DNA of 64,000 nt from Edaphobacter sp. (lineage in GTDB: Bacteria; Acidobacteriota; Terriglobia; Terriglobales; Acidobacteriaceae). The notes beneath the pieces were generated by a model that made no database searches, was not told the origin of the DNA, and saw nothing but the letters and a program-made list of their open reading frames with translations. Numbering within the stretch: position 1 is the first letter of the stretch; each line of letters opens with the position of its first letter. The DNA lies in the NCBI RefSeq assembly GCF_028283685.1, contig NZ_JAPWKF010000001.1:186001-250000 (forward strand), read 5' to 3'. Below are positions 8,177-16,006 of the stretch, piece by piece. A program made the translations under genes and the position numbers.

Positions 8177-9072
8177 TTCAGATAATCGAAGAGATTGGTT
8201 GAGTTCATCGAGCTGATGACGCCGAGCAAGGCCTCGTATTGGGTCTCGTTGGTCTTCAGTTGCGTGGCGATGGCTGCGGGGTCGGCGCTCACCAGCGTCG
8301 ATTGGATAGCCTGAAGATTTGCGTTCTGTGTCTGCGCATACGTGCTGGTCGCCTTCAGGGTGCTGAGAGAGGCGTCGAGTACGGAACGCTGCGTGGAGAC
8401 ATTCGACAGGGCATTGTTGAGTGCTGCACTATCGGCGGAGAGCGTGTCGGTGTCTGCGCCGCTTTGCAGGTCAGCGATAAGCTGATTCAGTGTCGCCAGC
8501 GTGCCTGTCGATCCTGATCCGAAGATTGATGATCCCGGAAGATTCATCTGGATCATCTGGCCGCCAGGTGTCTCAATGGATTGGGTCACGGTGTCACCTG
8601 CATACACGGCCGTTGCTGGGACGGTGGTGTCATCCACGGAGTAAGGCTGCGTTGTTCCCTGGCTGCCAGCGAAGAGATACCGCCCCTGGTAGCTGGTGTT
8701 GGCGAGGCCGAGGATCTGGTCGCGGATGCCGATGACCTGCTGGGTGAGGGCTTTGAGGTCGGAAGAGTTCATCGTCCCGTTGGCTGCCTCGATGGCAAGC
8801 GTCGAGGCCGAGGTCAGCTGTGTGACGACATCGCCGAGGGTGGAATCGGTGACCTGAAGCATCGAGGATTGCGTTGCTGCATTTGCAACGAAGGTGTCGA
8901 TGCCTGACATCGTGCTTCCCAGGCGAATGCTTTCGGCTGCGACGATTGGGTCGTCAGACAACGAAGTGACGCGCAGTCCGCTCGATAGCTCACTCGAGAG
9001 CGAGTTGGTCGTGTTCGCCGTGTTGTTTAGTGCCTGCGTCAGGCTGTTGATATACGTAGGATCCGCTCTCAC
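8173..9072 (-). CDS. flgL: Flagellar hook-associated protein 3 (hook-filament junction)
   Basis: A 299-residue junction protein that, with FlgK, links hook and filament. The N-terminal D0/D1 helices show the flagellin-like pattern (LTQALNNTANTTNSLSSELS, then SGLRVTSLSDDPIVAA), where the SLSDDP motif is typical of FlgL. The C-terminus returns to a coiled-coil helix ending in SSMNSTNLFDYLK. It is the last gene of the flgM-flgK-flgL unit, 32 bp after flgK. Secretion through the flagellar export apparatus is expected, so no signal peptide is present. No FlgN chaperone gene is visible nearby. Confidence 0.93.
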   Translation of the reverse strand: MRADPTYINSLTQALNNTANTTNSLSSELSSGLRVTSLSDDPIVAAESIRLGSTMSGIDTFVANAATQSSMLQVTDSTLGDVVTQLTSASTLAIEAANGTMNSSDLKALTQQVIGIRDQILGLANTSYQGRYLFAGSQGTTQPYSVDDTTVPATAVYAGDTVTQSIETPGGQMIQMNLPGSSIFGSGSTGTLATLNQLIADLQSGADTDTLSADSAALNNALSNVSTQRSVLDASLSTLKATSTYAQTQNANLQAIQSTLVSADPAAIATQLKTNETQYEALLGVISSMNSTNLFDYLK

Positions 9073-9104
9073 TGGCTAGCTCCTTTAGAAATCGTTTTTG
9101 ATGA

Positions 9105-10514
9105 TTAGGAGACGGATGTCTCCACGCCAAGATTCAGCGCGCTTGCCATGATCTGATCGGCGATGGAGAAGACCTTCGCGGCTGCCTGATACGAACGCTG
9201 GTAGGTGTCGAGATTGGAGGCCTCTTCGTCAAGAGAGACACTGGAGATGGAGTTGCGTTGCGTGGTCAGCTGATCGAGGGTGGCCTGCTGTTCAGTTACG
9301 TCGTTAGTTGCATCCGCCGTCGCATCGCCGATCTGAGCCAGCAACGATGCGTAGAAGCCCACTGGTGTTTGTCCGGAAACAATGGAATCCGACGCGAGTC
9401 CGGCCATGGCAAGTGCATTGCCGGTGCCGGTAGTGCCTTCGCCGATCGCTGCTGCTGCAACTGCCTGGGGATCGGTCGTCGCCAGCTGAATCTGTGAAGC
9501 AGCTCCTGTGGCCGTGCCGGGAATGGAAAAGATCGCCTGGCCTGCGGCGCCGCTGCCGTCGAGACCCTGCTCATTGGCCTGGTTGATAGATGTTGCCATC
9601 GTGTAGGCCAATTGGTCGAGCGAACTTTGGTATTCAGGAATCATCTGATCTCGAGCTACCAGGATGCCTCCAAGCGAGCCACCGGTTACTCCTGCTGTTA
9701 TGTCGGTCTGATTGGGACCTGCCAGGAGATGAACCACGCCATCGACGCTCGAGGCCGTCATGTCATACGACTGCGATCCGCTCACCAGGACGGCCCCGTT
9801 CGTCGTTGTCAGCGTCATGCCGTTGCTCTCGTTGGTGATCTGGTTGAGGCCGATGTATTGCGAGAGTTCGGCGATGGCTTGCTGCCGTTGATCTTCGAGT
9901 GTGCCAGCATCGGCGTCCGGAGAGAGACTGGTGATCTGCTGATTGAGGGATGCGATAGTCGATGTCAGATGGTTGACCTGATCGGCGCTGTCGCTGACCT
10001 GCTGGTTCAGGTCCGCGGAGATGCTCGTGAGTTGGCCCGAAGCATTGTTGAAAGCATTGGCGAGATTATTGGCAGCAGTTATTACCGCCTGCCGAGTTGC
10101 GCTGTCCGAGGGGTTTGTTGTCAGGGTGGAAAGGCTTCCGAAGAAGTTGTCTATCGCGGAGCCCAATGCTGTTGAGCTGGCAGAAGTCGAGGTGGCGCTG
10201 AGTCCGAAGACATCCTGCACTTCGGAGAGCGCCGTCTGGAGCGCGGTGCTCTGCGCGACGGTCTGTGTCTGCTGATGAACGCGCTGTTCGAGGATGCGGT
10301 CGCGCTGGGAGACGCCTCCCGTGCCTACGCTGACTCCCTGGCCGACGATGGATCCATTAATGGTGACGCTGTCCCGTGTCTCCCAGGCAACGGTCTCCCG
10401 CGTATATCCCGGAGTGTTGACGTTGGCCACGTTGTTCCCTACAACATTCAAAGCAAATTCATCGGCCATCATTGTCTGTCGCGCCAGATCGATCAGAGAG
10501 CTAACTGTACCCAT
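9105..10514 (-). CDS. flgK: Flagellar hook-associated protein 1
   Basis: A 469-residue hook-filament junction protein. The N-terminus carries the rod/hook signature (ARQTMMADEFALNVVGNNVA then NVNTPGYTRE) and the C-terminus the matching DEEASNLDTYQRSYQAAAKV segment with DQIMASALNL; both pair as coiled coil in D0. The frame is open 32 codons further upstream, but the ATG at 10514 directly precedes MGTVSSLIDLARQ, the usual FlgK start. It lies between flgM and flgL, and all three should be expressed late from the sigma-28 promoter before flgM. Confidence 0.95.
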   Translation of the reverse strand: MGTVSSLIDLARQTMMADEFALNVVGNNVANVNTPGYTRETVAWETRDSVTINGSIVGQGVSVGTGGVSQRDRILEQRVHQQTQTVAQSTALQTALSEVQDVFGLSATSTSASSTALGSAIDNFFGSLSTLTTNPSDSATRQAVITAANNLANAFNNASGQLTSISADLNQQVSDSADQVNHLTSTIASLNQQITSLSPDADAGTLEDQRQQAIAELSQYIGLNQITNESNGMTLTTTNGAVLVSGSQSYDMTASSVDGVVHLLAGPNQTDITAGVTGGSLGGILVARDQMIPEYQSSLDQLAYTMATSINQANEQGLDGSGAAGQAIFSIPGTATGAASQIQLATTDPQAVAAAAIGEGTTGTGNALAMAGLASDSIVSGQTPVGFYASLLAQIGDATADATNDVTEQQATLDQLTTQRNSISSVSLDEEASNLDTYQRSYQAAAKVFSIADQIMASALNLGVETSVS

Positions 10515-10643
10515 CTTGAATACTCGCGTTCCGGCCTTTCGGCCTAATTTTCTACGGCTTAAATCTGCTTGCAGACTGCGATAGGAGACACGTATTTCCG
10601 ACGACCTCAAGCTGTAGGAGGCCTGGGCAACATTGAGCTCGAA

Positions 10644-10952
10644 CTAGCTGCCGGACTCGGCTGTCATGGTGTTGAGGATCTTGTCTGCGATCTCTGTCGA
10701 GGGAACGTGATACGTTCCAGCGGTGATTGCCTGGCGCAGCGCTTCGACCTTCTCGGTTTGAACGTCTGATCCTGCAAGCGCCTGCGAGACAAGTGTGCTT
10801 GCAGAGCTGATTGTCGTTGCATCGGAGATCTTGGTTGAAGCAGCCCCCGGATCTTTCGGAGAGATCGATTGGTTTCGCGGCCGTGCTTCGTTCGCCGCAA
10901 TCTGTATATCAAGCGTCTGACTGGAGACGCCAACTCCGTTCACCAAACTCAT
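10644..10952 (-). CDS. flgM: Anti-sigma-28 factor FlgM
   Basis: A 102-residue protein of the FlgM family, which holds sigma-28 (FliA) inactive until the hook is complete and FlgM is exported. The C-terminal half has the family pattern: SDVQTEKVEALRQAITAGTY, then HVPSTEIADKILNTM. The N-terminal half is polar and likely disordered, as usual for an exported partner. A GGAGGA lies before the ATG. It is preceded by an excellent sigma-28 promoter and heads the flgM-flgK-flgL group, giving the negative feedback loop known from enteric bacteria. Confidence 0.93.
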   Translation of the reverse strand: MSLVNGVGVSSQTLDIQIAANEARPRNQSISPKDPGAASTKISDATTISSASTLVSQALAGSDVQTEKVEALRQAITAGTYHVPSTEIADKILNTMTAESGS

Positions 10953-10975
10953 TGTCTTCCTCCAACTACTTGAAT

Positions 10976-11002
10976 CTATCGGCGGGGATCGATCAAACTT
11001 TA
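10976..11002 (-). promoter_or_regulatory. Sigma-28 (FliA) promoter of flgM-flgK-flgL
   Basis: On the minus strand TAAAGTTT (11002-10995), 11 bp spacer, GCCGATAG (10983-10976). Against the consensus TAAAGTTT-N11-GCCGATAA this is 15 of 16 with exact spacing. The -35 element overlaps the last codons and stop of flgJ. Confidence 0.92.
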
Positions 11003-11310
11003 GTAATGTTTCTGCTTTTTGTGGTGTCGTTACTCCTTGTGACCTGCTGAATCACCTGCCGTGCGATGCCGAGGCCTCCGCTCTGCGAGATCGCCTTGGC
11101 GACAGACTCTGTGCCGAAACTCGACATGGTATCGAAGGAGCTGTCTTCGCTCTGTTCGCCACTCAGATCGTTCTCTCCACTGCGAAGAGGCTTGAGAAGC
11201 TCCTGCAGGAGCATTCCTTCGAACTGCTGTGCCGCTTCAACAAGTTTGGCCTTCTTCGTCGGGTCCATAGCGGTTCCGTCTGCTGCAGAGCTACCCAGAG
11301 ATATGTTCAT
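10993..11310 (-). CDS. flgJ: Single-domain FlgJ-type rod-capping protein
   Basis: A 105-residue protein equal to the N-terminal rod-binding half of FlgJ, which caps the growing flagellar rod. Conserved segments are KLVEAAQQFEGMLLQELLKP (near 22-41) and the SFGTESVAKAISQSGGLGIA region. The muramidase half of enterobacterial FlgJ is absent, as in many non-enteric bacteria, so another peptidoglycan hydrolase must open the wall for the rod. Its ATG overlaps the flgI stop by 4 bp, consistent with translational coupling. Confidence 0.88.
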   Translation of the reverse strand: MNISLGSSAADGTAMDPTKKAKLVEAAQQFEGMLLQELLKPLRSGENDLSGEQSEDSSFDTMSSFGTESVAKAISQSGGLGIARQVIQQVTRSNDTTKSRNITKV

Positions 11311-12443
11311 AGAACCTCAATCTCAGCTTCCAGTGCACCGGCGGATTTCATCGCTTGAAGTATCGAGATGACATCTCGAGCCGAGGCTCCAATGGTTTGC
11401 AGGTTGCGAACCAGATCATCGACGGTAGCCCCCTGCTTGAGCTCGATGCGGTTGACAGGCTTGTCGGTGGCATCAACGCTGGTCTGTTGGACGACCTTTG
11501 TGTCTCCCGTGCCAAAGGCATTTGGCTGCGAGACCTGAAACTCGCTGACAACATTCACTGCCAGCCCGCCGTGCAGGATTGATACTGGCTGAAGAACAAC
11601 CGTTCCACCGATGACAACGGTTCCCGTGCGTTCATTGACCACCACTTTCGCGCGGGGGTATATCGGCACTTCAATGGATTCAACCTGGGCGAGGAAGCTG
11701 GGGGCCTCTTCGCCTGCGGGAAGAGTGAGGTCGATCCTGCGGCTGTCGATGACGTGAGCGGCATTCTGACTCATCTCCTGGTTGATGCTCGAAGCGATGC
11801 CTTCGGCGCTCTTGAAGTCGGCATCGTTCAGCAGCAGGGAGAACTTGTGGCGGCCTTGGATATCGATGGGGACCGGCCGTTCGACGATGGCGCCGAACGG
11901 TACGCGTGCCGTGTTCGGGTGATTGACCTGCTTGAGATTTCCGTTCGAGGAGATGGAGTAGCCCCCAAGAATCAGTGGACCTTGAGCCTGTGCGTAGATG
12001 TTGCCGTCGGCGCCAAACAGCGGCGTCATCAATAGGAGCCCACCGTCCAGGCTGCGTGCGTCGCCAGCGGAGGAGACGGTGATGTCCAGCTTGGTGCCGG
12101 GCCTGGAGAAAGGCGGCAGGGTAGCTGAAACGAAGACAGCGGCGAGATTCTGAACCCGTATGGATGCGGCCGGCACGCTGACTCCCATACGCAGCAGAGT
12201 CGACGCAAGCGTCTGGAGGGGAAACGCTGTCTGCTGGCTGTCGCCTGTGCCTGCCAGACCGACGACGATTCCGTAGCCTACGAGCTGGTTGTCGCGAATG
12301 CCTTCAATTGTTGCAATGTCCTTGATACGTGCCTGACGGATAGTCGGAGCGCCAACAGTGCCATGAAGGTGCGTCGTAAGAAGAAGGATCGCGAGGGCAC
12401 TCCAGGGTAGCTTTCTGATGTATTGCCGATCGTTCACGTTCAT
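11307..12443 (-). CDS. flgI: Flagellar P-ring protein FlgI
   Basis: A 378-residue periplasmic P-ring subunit, standard length. After a signal peptide (hydrophobic LPWSALAILLLTTHLHG) come RIKDIATIEGIRDNQLVGYG and GLAGTGDSQQTAFPLQTLAS, the strongest FlgI signatures, and later DARSLDGGLLLMTPLFGADG. The C-terminus has the DDLVRNLQTIGASARDVISI pattern shared by the family. Presence of FlgI and FlgH shows the cell has an outer membrane with P and L rings. It is followed by flgJ in a 4-bp overlap and preceded by flgH with a 13-bp gap. Confidence 0.97.
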   Translation of the reverse strand: MNVNDRQYIRKLPWSALAILLLTTHLHGTVGAPTIRQARIKDIATIEGIRDNQLVGYGIVVGLAGTGDSQQTAFPLQTLASTLLRMGVSVPAASIRVQNLAAVFVSATLPPFSRPGTKLDITVSSAGDARSLDGGLLLMTPLFGADGNIYAQAQGPLILGGYSISSNGNLKQVNHPNTARVPFGAIVERPVPIDIQGRHKFSLLLNDADFKSAEGIASSINQEMSQNAAHVIDSRRIDLTLPAGEEAPSFLAQVESIEVPIYPRAKVVVNERTGTVVIGGTVVLQPVSILHGGLAVNVVSEFQVSQPNAFGTGDTKVVQQTSVDATDKPVNRIELKQGATVDDLVRNLQTIGASARDVISILQAMKSAGALEAEIEVL

Positions 12444-12456
12444 AGGTGTCCCGTGG

Positions 12457-13269
12457 TTAGAAGATCAAGATGTGTTGGAGCAGCCGCACCAGAGCGTTGG
12501 GGCGATGGGTGTAGTCAGTCACGATGCCCTTGCCACGGACCTCCAGCTCCAGGCTCGAGATGGCTGTTGAAAGGACCCGGTTCTGCTGTGAGATGTCCTC
12601 GGGGCGAACGATGCCGCGCAATACGATCGTCTGCGTCTGCTGGCTGAACTCGACCTGGCGCGCGGCTTCGATCACGAGCATGCCGTTAGGCAGCACCTCG
12701 ATGACCTGGCCACCGAGGATGGTGCTGAGGCTGGAGTTTGTCGCACTCGTTCCCTGGGCATCGAGTGCTGCCGCGGAGCTTTGATTGATGAGATTCTGCA
12801 GCGCGTTGCCGGCGTGCAAGACGCCGATGAGGCTGGATATCTGGGAGCTCGCGTTCGATGCCCTGGAGTTCTTCACGGTTCCGTCTGTCGAAGCCGCGAG
12901 GTTTTCATCCACCACGACGGAGATGAGATCGTGCGGGCGCATGGCGCGGACGTCGGTCATCATTCGGGTGAGGCGGCCGCTGTCGTTCCAGATGGAGCCC
13001 GAAGTCTCTGAAGCAGTATTCTCCCCGCGCACGCGCTCAAGATAGGACTGCATTGAGGTGGCTGCGGGACTGGGCTTTTCCTTCAGAAGGTTCTTGATAT
13101 CCGCTGCATGCGATGGCATGGCGCGGACGAGAAGCAGGACGGCTACTGTCAACAGGGCAGCGACTCGGAGCAGCCGGTTCTCCGGCGAGGGAGGTAAAGG
13201 CGCGAAGAGCACAGAGGTGCTAAGGATGGATGGATGACCGCAGTGGGGCAGTGTGTGTGGGGCGCTCAT
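12457..13269 (-). CDS. flgH: Flagellar L-ring protein FlgH, without visible lipobox
   Basis: A 270-residue L-ring subunit expected in the outer membrane. Family motifs are GSIWNDSGRLTRMMTDVRA, the HDLISVVVDENLAAS strand, and IVLRGIVRPEDISQQN followed by SSLELEVRGKGIVTD. The ATG at 13269 overlaps the flgA stop by 4 bp, which fixes the start; the frame is open further upstream, but only inside flgA. FlgH is usually a lipoprotein, yet the hydrophobic segment (VAALLTVAVLLLVRAMPSHA) has no cysteine and ends in an ordinary AxA signal peptidase I site. The protein otherwise looks complete. Confidence 0.92.
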   Translation of the reverse strand: MSAPHTLPHCGHPSILSTSVLFAPLPPSPENRLLRVAALLTVAVLLLVRAMPSHAADIKNLLKEKPSPAATSMQSYLERVRGENTASETSGSIWNDSGRLTRMMTDVRAMRPHDLISVVVDENLAASTDGTVKNSRASNASSQISSLIGVLHAGNALQNLINQSSAAALDAQGTSATNSSLSTILGGQVIEVLPNGMLVIEAARQVEFSQQTQTIVLRGIVRPEDISQQNRVLSTAISSLELEVRGKGIVTDYTHRPNALVRLLQHILIF

Positions 13270-13805
13270 TGATCGATCTCCACTTCGTTCGGTCCACGGA
13301 TGACGGCGACCATCGGCAGGGGATGTCCACCGAAGCCGAGGGGATGTTGCACGGCCTGCATCCGCACACCAAGCATGTGAACGCGGATATGTTCTCCGAC
13401 GGTGCCGCTTCCTTCCGCGATTCCTGTGAGCTCCAGATGGAGCATCTCGTTGTGGCTGAAGATGTGAACCACATCTCCGGTATGAACGAGAGGGAAGGGA
13501 CCGCCTGATGCCGTCGCTCGCGTGAATGTAGATGGCAGCGGCACCATGATTGGCGCAAGCTCGGGACGTTCGCAGGAGACGATGACGGCCCAAGGCGCCC
13601 CGAGCAGAGGATCGTGGTGAATACTGGCAATGCGATAGCCTTGTGAGGCGTGTGGCTGCTTCGTCGGTTGTTGCTTGGAGGCTACTGCAGCAGCCTCAGT
13701 CGGCGTGGCATAGCAGGGCGCGTCATATCCGAATCCTGCGGCGCAGGGAAGCACGAACAGGGCCATCGTTGCGATTCGGATCAACGGCATCGGGAGTCGG
13801 AGCAT
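13266..13805 (-). CDS. flgA: Flagellar P-ring assembly chaperone FlgA
   Basis: A 179-residue periplasmic protein that helps FlgI assemble. It has a signal peptide (LIRIATMALFVLPCAAGFG) and a C-terminal SAF/beta-clip region: HTGDVVHIFSHNEMLHLELT followed by a G-E-H-I-R-V-H pattern, which matches the end of FlgA proteins. The N-terminal half is short and divergent, with a Gln/Lys/Pro-rich stretch, so similarity is mainly in the last 100 residues. Position between flgG and flgH, with a 4-bp overlap into flgH, strongly supports the assignment. Confidence 0.85.
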   Translation of the reverse strand: MLRLPMPLIRIATMALFVLPCAAGFGYDAPCYATPTEAAAVASKQQPTKQPHASQGYRIASIHHDPLLGAPWAVIVSCERPELAPIMVPLPSTFTRATASGGPFPLVHTGDVVHIFSHNEMLHLELTGIAEGSGTVGEHIRVHMLGVRMQAVQHPLGFGGHPLPMVAVIRGPNEVEIDQ

Positions 13806-13823
13806 CTCATCACCCTCGCAGGG

Positions 13824-14612
13824 TTAGCGAACCATATTGTTGATCTGCGAATACATATCGTCAGCCACATGAATGACCTTCGAGTTGCTTTCGTAGGCGC
13901 GCTGGGCGAGGATCATTTGCACGAATTCGCTGACAACATCGACGTTCGAATTTTCCAGATAGTGCTGCTGCAGTGTTCCAACGCCGCTGGTCCCGCCGGG
14001 AACGTCCGTGATGACATTGCCGGATGACTGTGTCTGCGTAAAGAGATTGCCGCCGATGGAGTTCAGTCCCCCCGGATTCGCGAAGGTGGCGAGCTGGAGG
14101 GTACCGAGCTGCTGCGGATTCGTTTGCCCGGGTAGCGTTGCGGAGACGACACCGTACTGCGATATGGTTACGTCGGTGGCGTTGGCGGGAATGGTAATCG
14201 ATGGAAGCAGGGGATCGCCGTCTGCGGTAACGATCTGGCCCTGATTGTTCAGATTGAAGTTACCCGAGCGGGTATAGGCGAGCGTGCCGTCAGGCCGCGT
14301 GATCTGAAAGAAACCCTGTCCCTGAATGGCAATGTCATAGGGATTATCGGTCTCGGTGAAGTCCCCCTGCGTCTGGATCATCTCGGTGGCGACAGAGCGT
14401 GTTCCGAGACCGATCTGCAGGCCTGCGGAGGTCGTCTGCTGGGTCGCAGGCGAGCCGGGCGTGATCATGTTCTGGTAGATCATGTCTTCGAACTGGAGTC
14501 TGCGACGGCGGAAGCCGGTCGTTGCAGAGTTCGCGAGGTTGTTTGCCACGGTATCCAGATTGGCCTGCTGTGCGTTCATGCCGCTCGCCGCGGTGTATAA
14601 GGCTCGGATCAT
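13824..14612 (-). CDS. flgG: Flagellar distal rod protein FlgG
   Basis: A 262-residue distal rod subunit, standard length. The start MIRALYTAASGMNAQQANLD leads into TVANNLANSATTGFRRRRLQ and FEDMIYQN, which are near-invariant FlgG segments. The C-terminus has the SNVDVVSEFVQMILAQRAYE and NSKVIHVADDMY pattern. An AGGAGA lies 6 bp before the ATG. It follows flgF by 29 bp and precedes flgA by 18 bp, matching the usual flgF-flgG-flgA order. Confidence 0.98.
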   Translation of the reverse strand: MIRALYTAASGMNAQQANLDTVANNLANSATTGFRRRRLQFEDMIYQNMITPGSPATQQTTSAGLQIGLGTRSVATEMIQTQGDFTETDNPYDIAIQGQGFFQITRPDGTLAYTRSGNFNLNNQGQIVTADGDPLLPSITIPANATDVTISQYGVVSATLPGQTNPQQLGTLQLATFANPGGLNSIGGNLFTQTQSSGNVITDVPGGTSGVGTLQQHYLENSNVDVVSEFVQMILAQRAYESNSKVIHVADDMYSQINNMVR

Positions 14613-14641
14613 CGATGTTCTCCTGTCGTAAAGCGTGTGTG

Positions 14642-15397
14642 CTAAACCTTCGGCAGGTCTTCTGCCGCAGTCTTATCAAAGTCGTTATTGAAGACGGTGA
14701 GGGCTCTCTGCATCATCTCGGCCTGACGCTGCACCAGAACCATCTGCATCGTGCCGTGGATGGCATCCTGGTTGGCGCCTTCGAGGGCGCCCTGCTGAAC
14801 GGTCGCGTCGGATGTGGTTGGCTTTGCGTCGCCAGCGGTGAAGCGGTTAACACCTTCGGCCGTAAGCGCATAGCGATCGGAAAAGTTGAAGACACCAACC
14901 TGGCTTACCAGGGCACTCCCGTCCTGCGTTCGTACGGAGACGCTGCCATTTGGGGAGATCTGGACATCGCCGCTGGGAATGGCGATGGGCTGCATTTTTG
15001 TATTGAGCACGGGTTCGCCCTGGCTGGTCTGGAGGATGCCGGTCGACGAACGACGAAAGGACCCGTCACGCGTATAGCGCACACCGTTGGAAGTCTGGAT
15101 GGCGAAGAATCCTGTGCCTTCGATGGCGAGGTCGAGCGGATTGCCCGTCGTAGCCATTAAACCCTGGCCCATATCGAGAGCGTTGCCGCCAAGGATGCCG
15201 AAACTGTTCACCGTCTGGCCGACCTGAGACTGAGCATTTGAGGCGGGGCCGAGTCCTTCGACCAGCACGCCGCGGAAGTAGTCGCGTTGCGCACGAAATC
15301 CATTGGTGCCGGCGTTGGCCAGGTTGTTGGCGGCGGTATCGAGGGCCTGAGTCCTGGCGGCCAGGCCGGTGTAGGCGGCGTAGAGTCCACTGTCCAT
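14642..15397 (-). CDS. flgF: Flagellar proximal rod / basal-body protein FlgF
   Basis: A 251-residue rod protein of the FlgE/F/G family. The N-terminus MDSGLYAAYTGLAARTQALD and the NNLANAGTNGFRAQRDYF segment, together with the DLAIEGTGFFAIQTSNG motif, identify it. The C-terminal helix (MQMVLVQRQAEMMQRALTVF) pairs with the N-terminal one in the assembled rod. It is first in the rod-gene operon. A sigma-54-like element lies immediately upstream; if that is used, the transcript would begin only about two bases before the ATG. FlgF rather than FlgG is chosen from the MDSGLY start and from the adjacent true flgG. Confidence 0.93.
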   Translation of the reverse strand: MDSGLYAAYTGLAARTQALDTAANNLANAGTNGFRAQRDYFRGVLVEGLGPASNAQSQVGQTVNSFGILGGNALDMGQGLMATTGNPLDLAIEGTGFFAIQTSNGVRYTRDGSFRRSSTGILQTSQGEPVLNTKMQPIAIPSGDVQISPNGSVSVRTQDGSALVSQVGVFNFSDRYALTAEGVNRFTAGDAKPTTSDATVQQGALEGANQDAIHGTMQMVLVQRQAEMMQRALTVFNNDFDKTAAEDLPKV

Positions 15398-15408
15398 GCC
15401 TGCTACTG

Positions 15409-15427
15409 AAGCATGTGGCGTGCCAAA
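15409..15427 (-). promoter_or_regulatory. Sigma-54-like -24/-12 element before flgF
   Basis: The minus strand reads TTTGGCACGCCACATGCTTC. GG (15424-15423) and GC (15412-15411) are separated by exactly 10 bp, and TGGCACG matches the -24 half fully; the -12 half is ATGCT instead of TTGCT. Predicted start of transcription is about 15399, two bases from the flgF ATG, which is unusual and lowers confidence. Confidence 0.5.
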
Positions 15428-15469
15428 GACGGGGAGCGATGGCTTAGAGGAAACTTATGCTTGAGGCGC

Positions 15470-15496
15470 TCAACCTTTTTTCCCATCTGCCGATAG
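15470..15496 (+). promoter_or_regulatory. Sigma-28 promoter of the response-regulator gene
   Basis: TCAACCTT (15470-15477), 11 bp spacer, GCCGATAG (15489-15496): 7 of 8 matches in the -10 element and 5 of 8 in the -35, with exact spacing. It lies about 35 bp upstream of the GTG start. Confidence 0.8.
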
Positions 15497-15532
15497 TGTC
15501 TGTGTGAGAGTGCTAACGATTATGGAGGTTTG

Positions 15533-15922
15533 GTGCGAGCGCTAATTATTGACGATTCGGCGGTGATGCGTAAGGTGATCGAGCGAGCATTAAAACAGGC
15601 GGGGCTGGAGTTTACCGAGGTGCTGCAGGCCTCAAACGGAGAAGAGGCCCTCGAAGCGTTGCGCAAGGATGGCATTGGCCCGGCAAAGATCGGGCTGATC
15701 ATCAGCGATATCAATATGCCGGTGATGGACGGCCTGCAGTTTCTCGAGGCTCGCCGCGATCAGAAGCTTGCCCCTGGAGTTCCGGTCGTCATGATCACAA
15801 CGGAGGGCAGCGAGCCGTTTGTCCTGCGGGCTATTGCAGCCGGAGCACAGGGCTACATCTGCAAGCCGTTTACGGCGGATCAGGTGAAGGCCCGCGTCGT
15901 TCCGCTGGTACAGGCAGCCTGA
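15533..15922 (+). CDS. Single-domain CheY-like response regulator
   Basis: A 129-residue stand-alone receiver domain. The acidic pocket is D7 and D8, the phospho-acceptor is D59 in IISDINMPVMDG, the switch threonine is in VVMITTEGS, and the conserved lysine is K111 in CKPFTADQ. With no output domain it probably binds the flagellar switch or a chemotaxis partner, as CheY does. The sigma-28 promoter upstream ties it to motility. GGAGG (15524-15528) sits 4 bp before the GTG at 15533 and only 1 bp before a TTG at 15530, so GTG is preferred. Which CheY paralogue it represents cannot be told from one gene. Confidence 0.88.
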   Translation: MRALIIDDSAVMRKVIERALKQAGLEFTEVLQASNGEEALEALRKDGIGPAKIGLIISDINMPVMDGLQFLEARRDQKLAPGVPVVMITTEGSEPFVLRAIAAGAQGYICKPFTADQVKARVVPLVQAA

Positions 15923-15954
15923 CGACGCACCAGATTGTTTGTAAGCAGAAGCAG

Positions 15955-15987
15955 ATCGGCGGGCGCCCTGAGGGAACGCCCGCCGAT
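15955..15987. terminator. GC-rich inverted repeat between convergent genes
   Basis: An 11-bp perfect stem ATCGGCGGGCG (15955-15965) and CGCCCGCCGAT (15977-15987) with an 11-nt loop lies between the response-regulator gene and the convergent exported-protein gene. No long T-run follows on either strand, so a bidirectional terminator role is likely but not certain. Confidence 0.5.
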
Positions 15988-16006
15988 TGCGTTGAGAGGC
16001 GACGTT

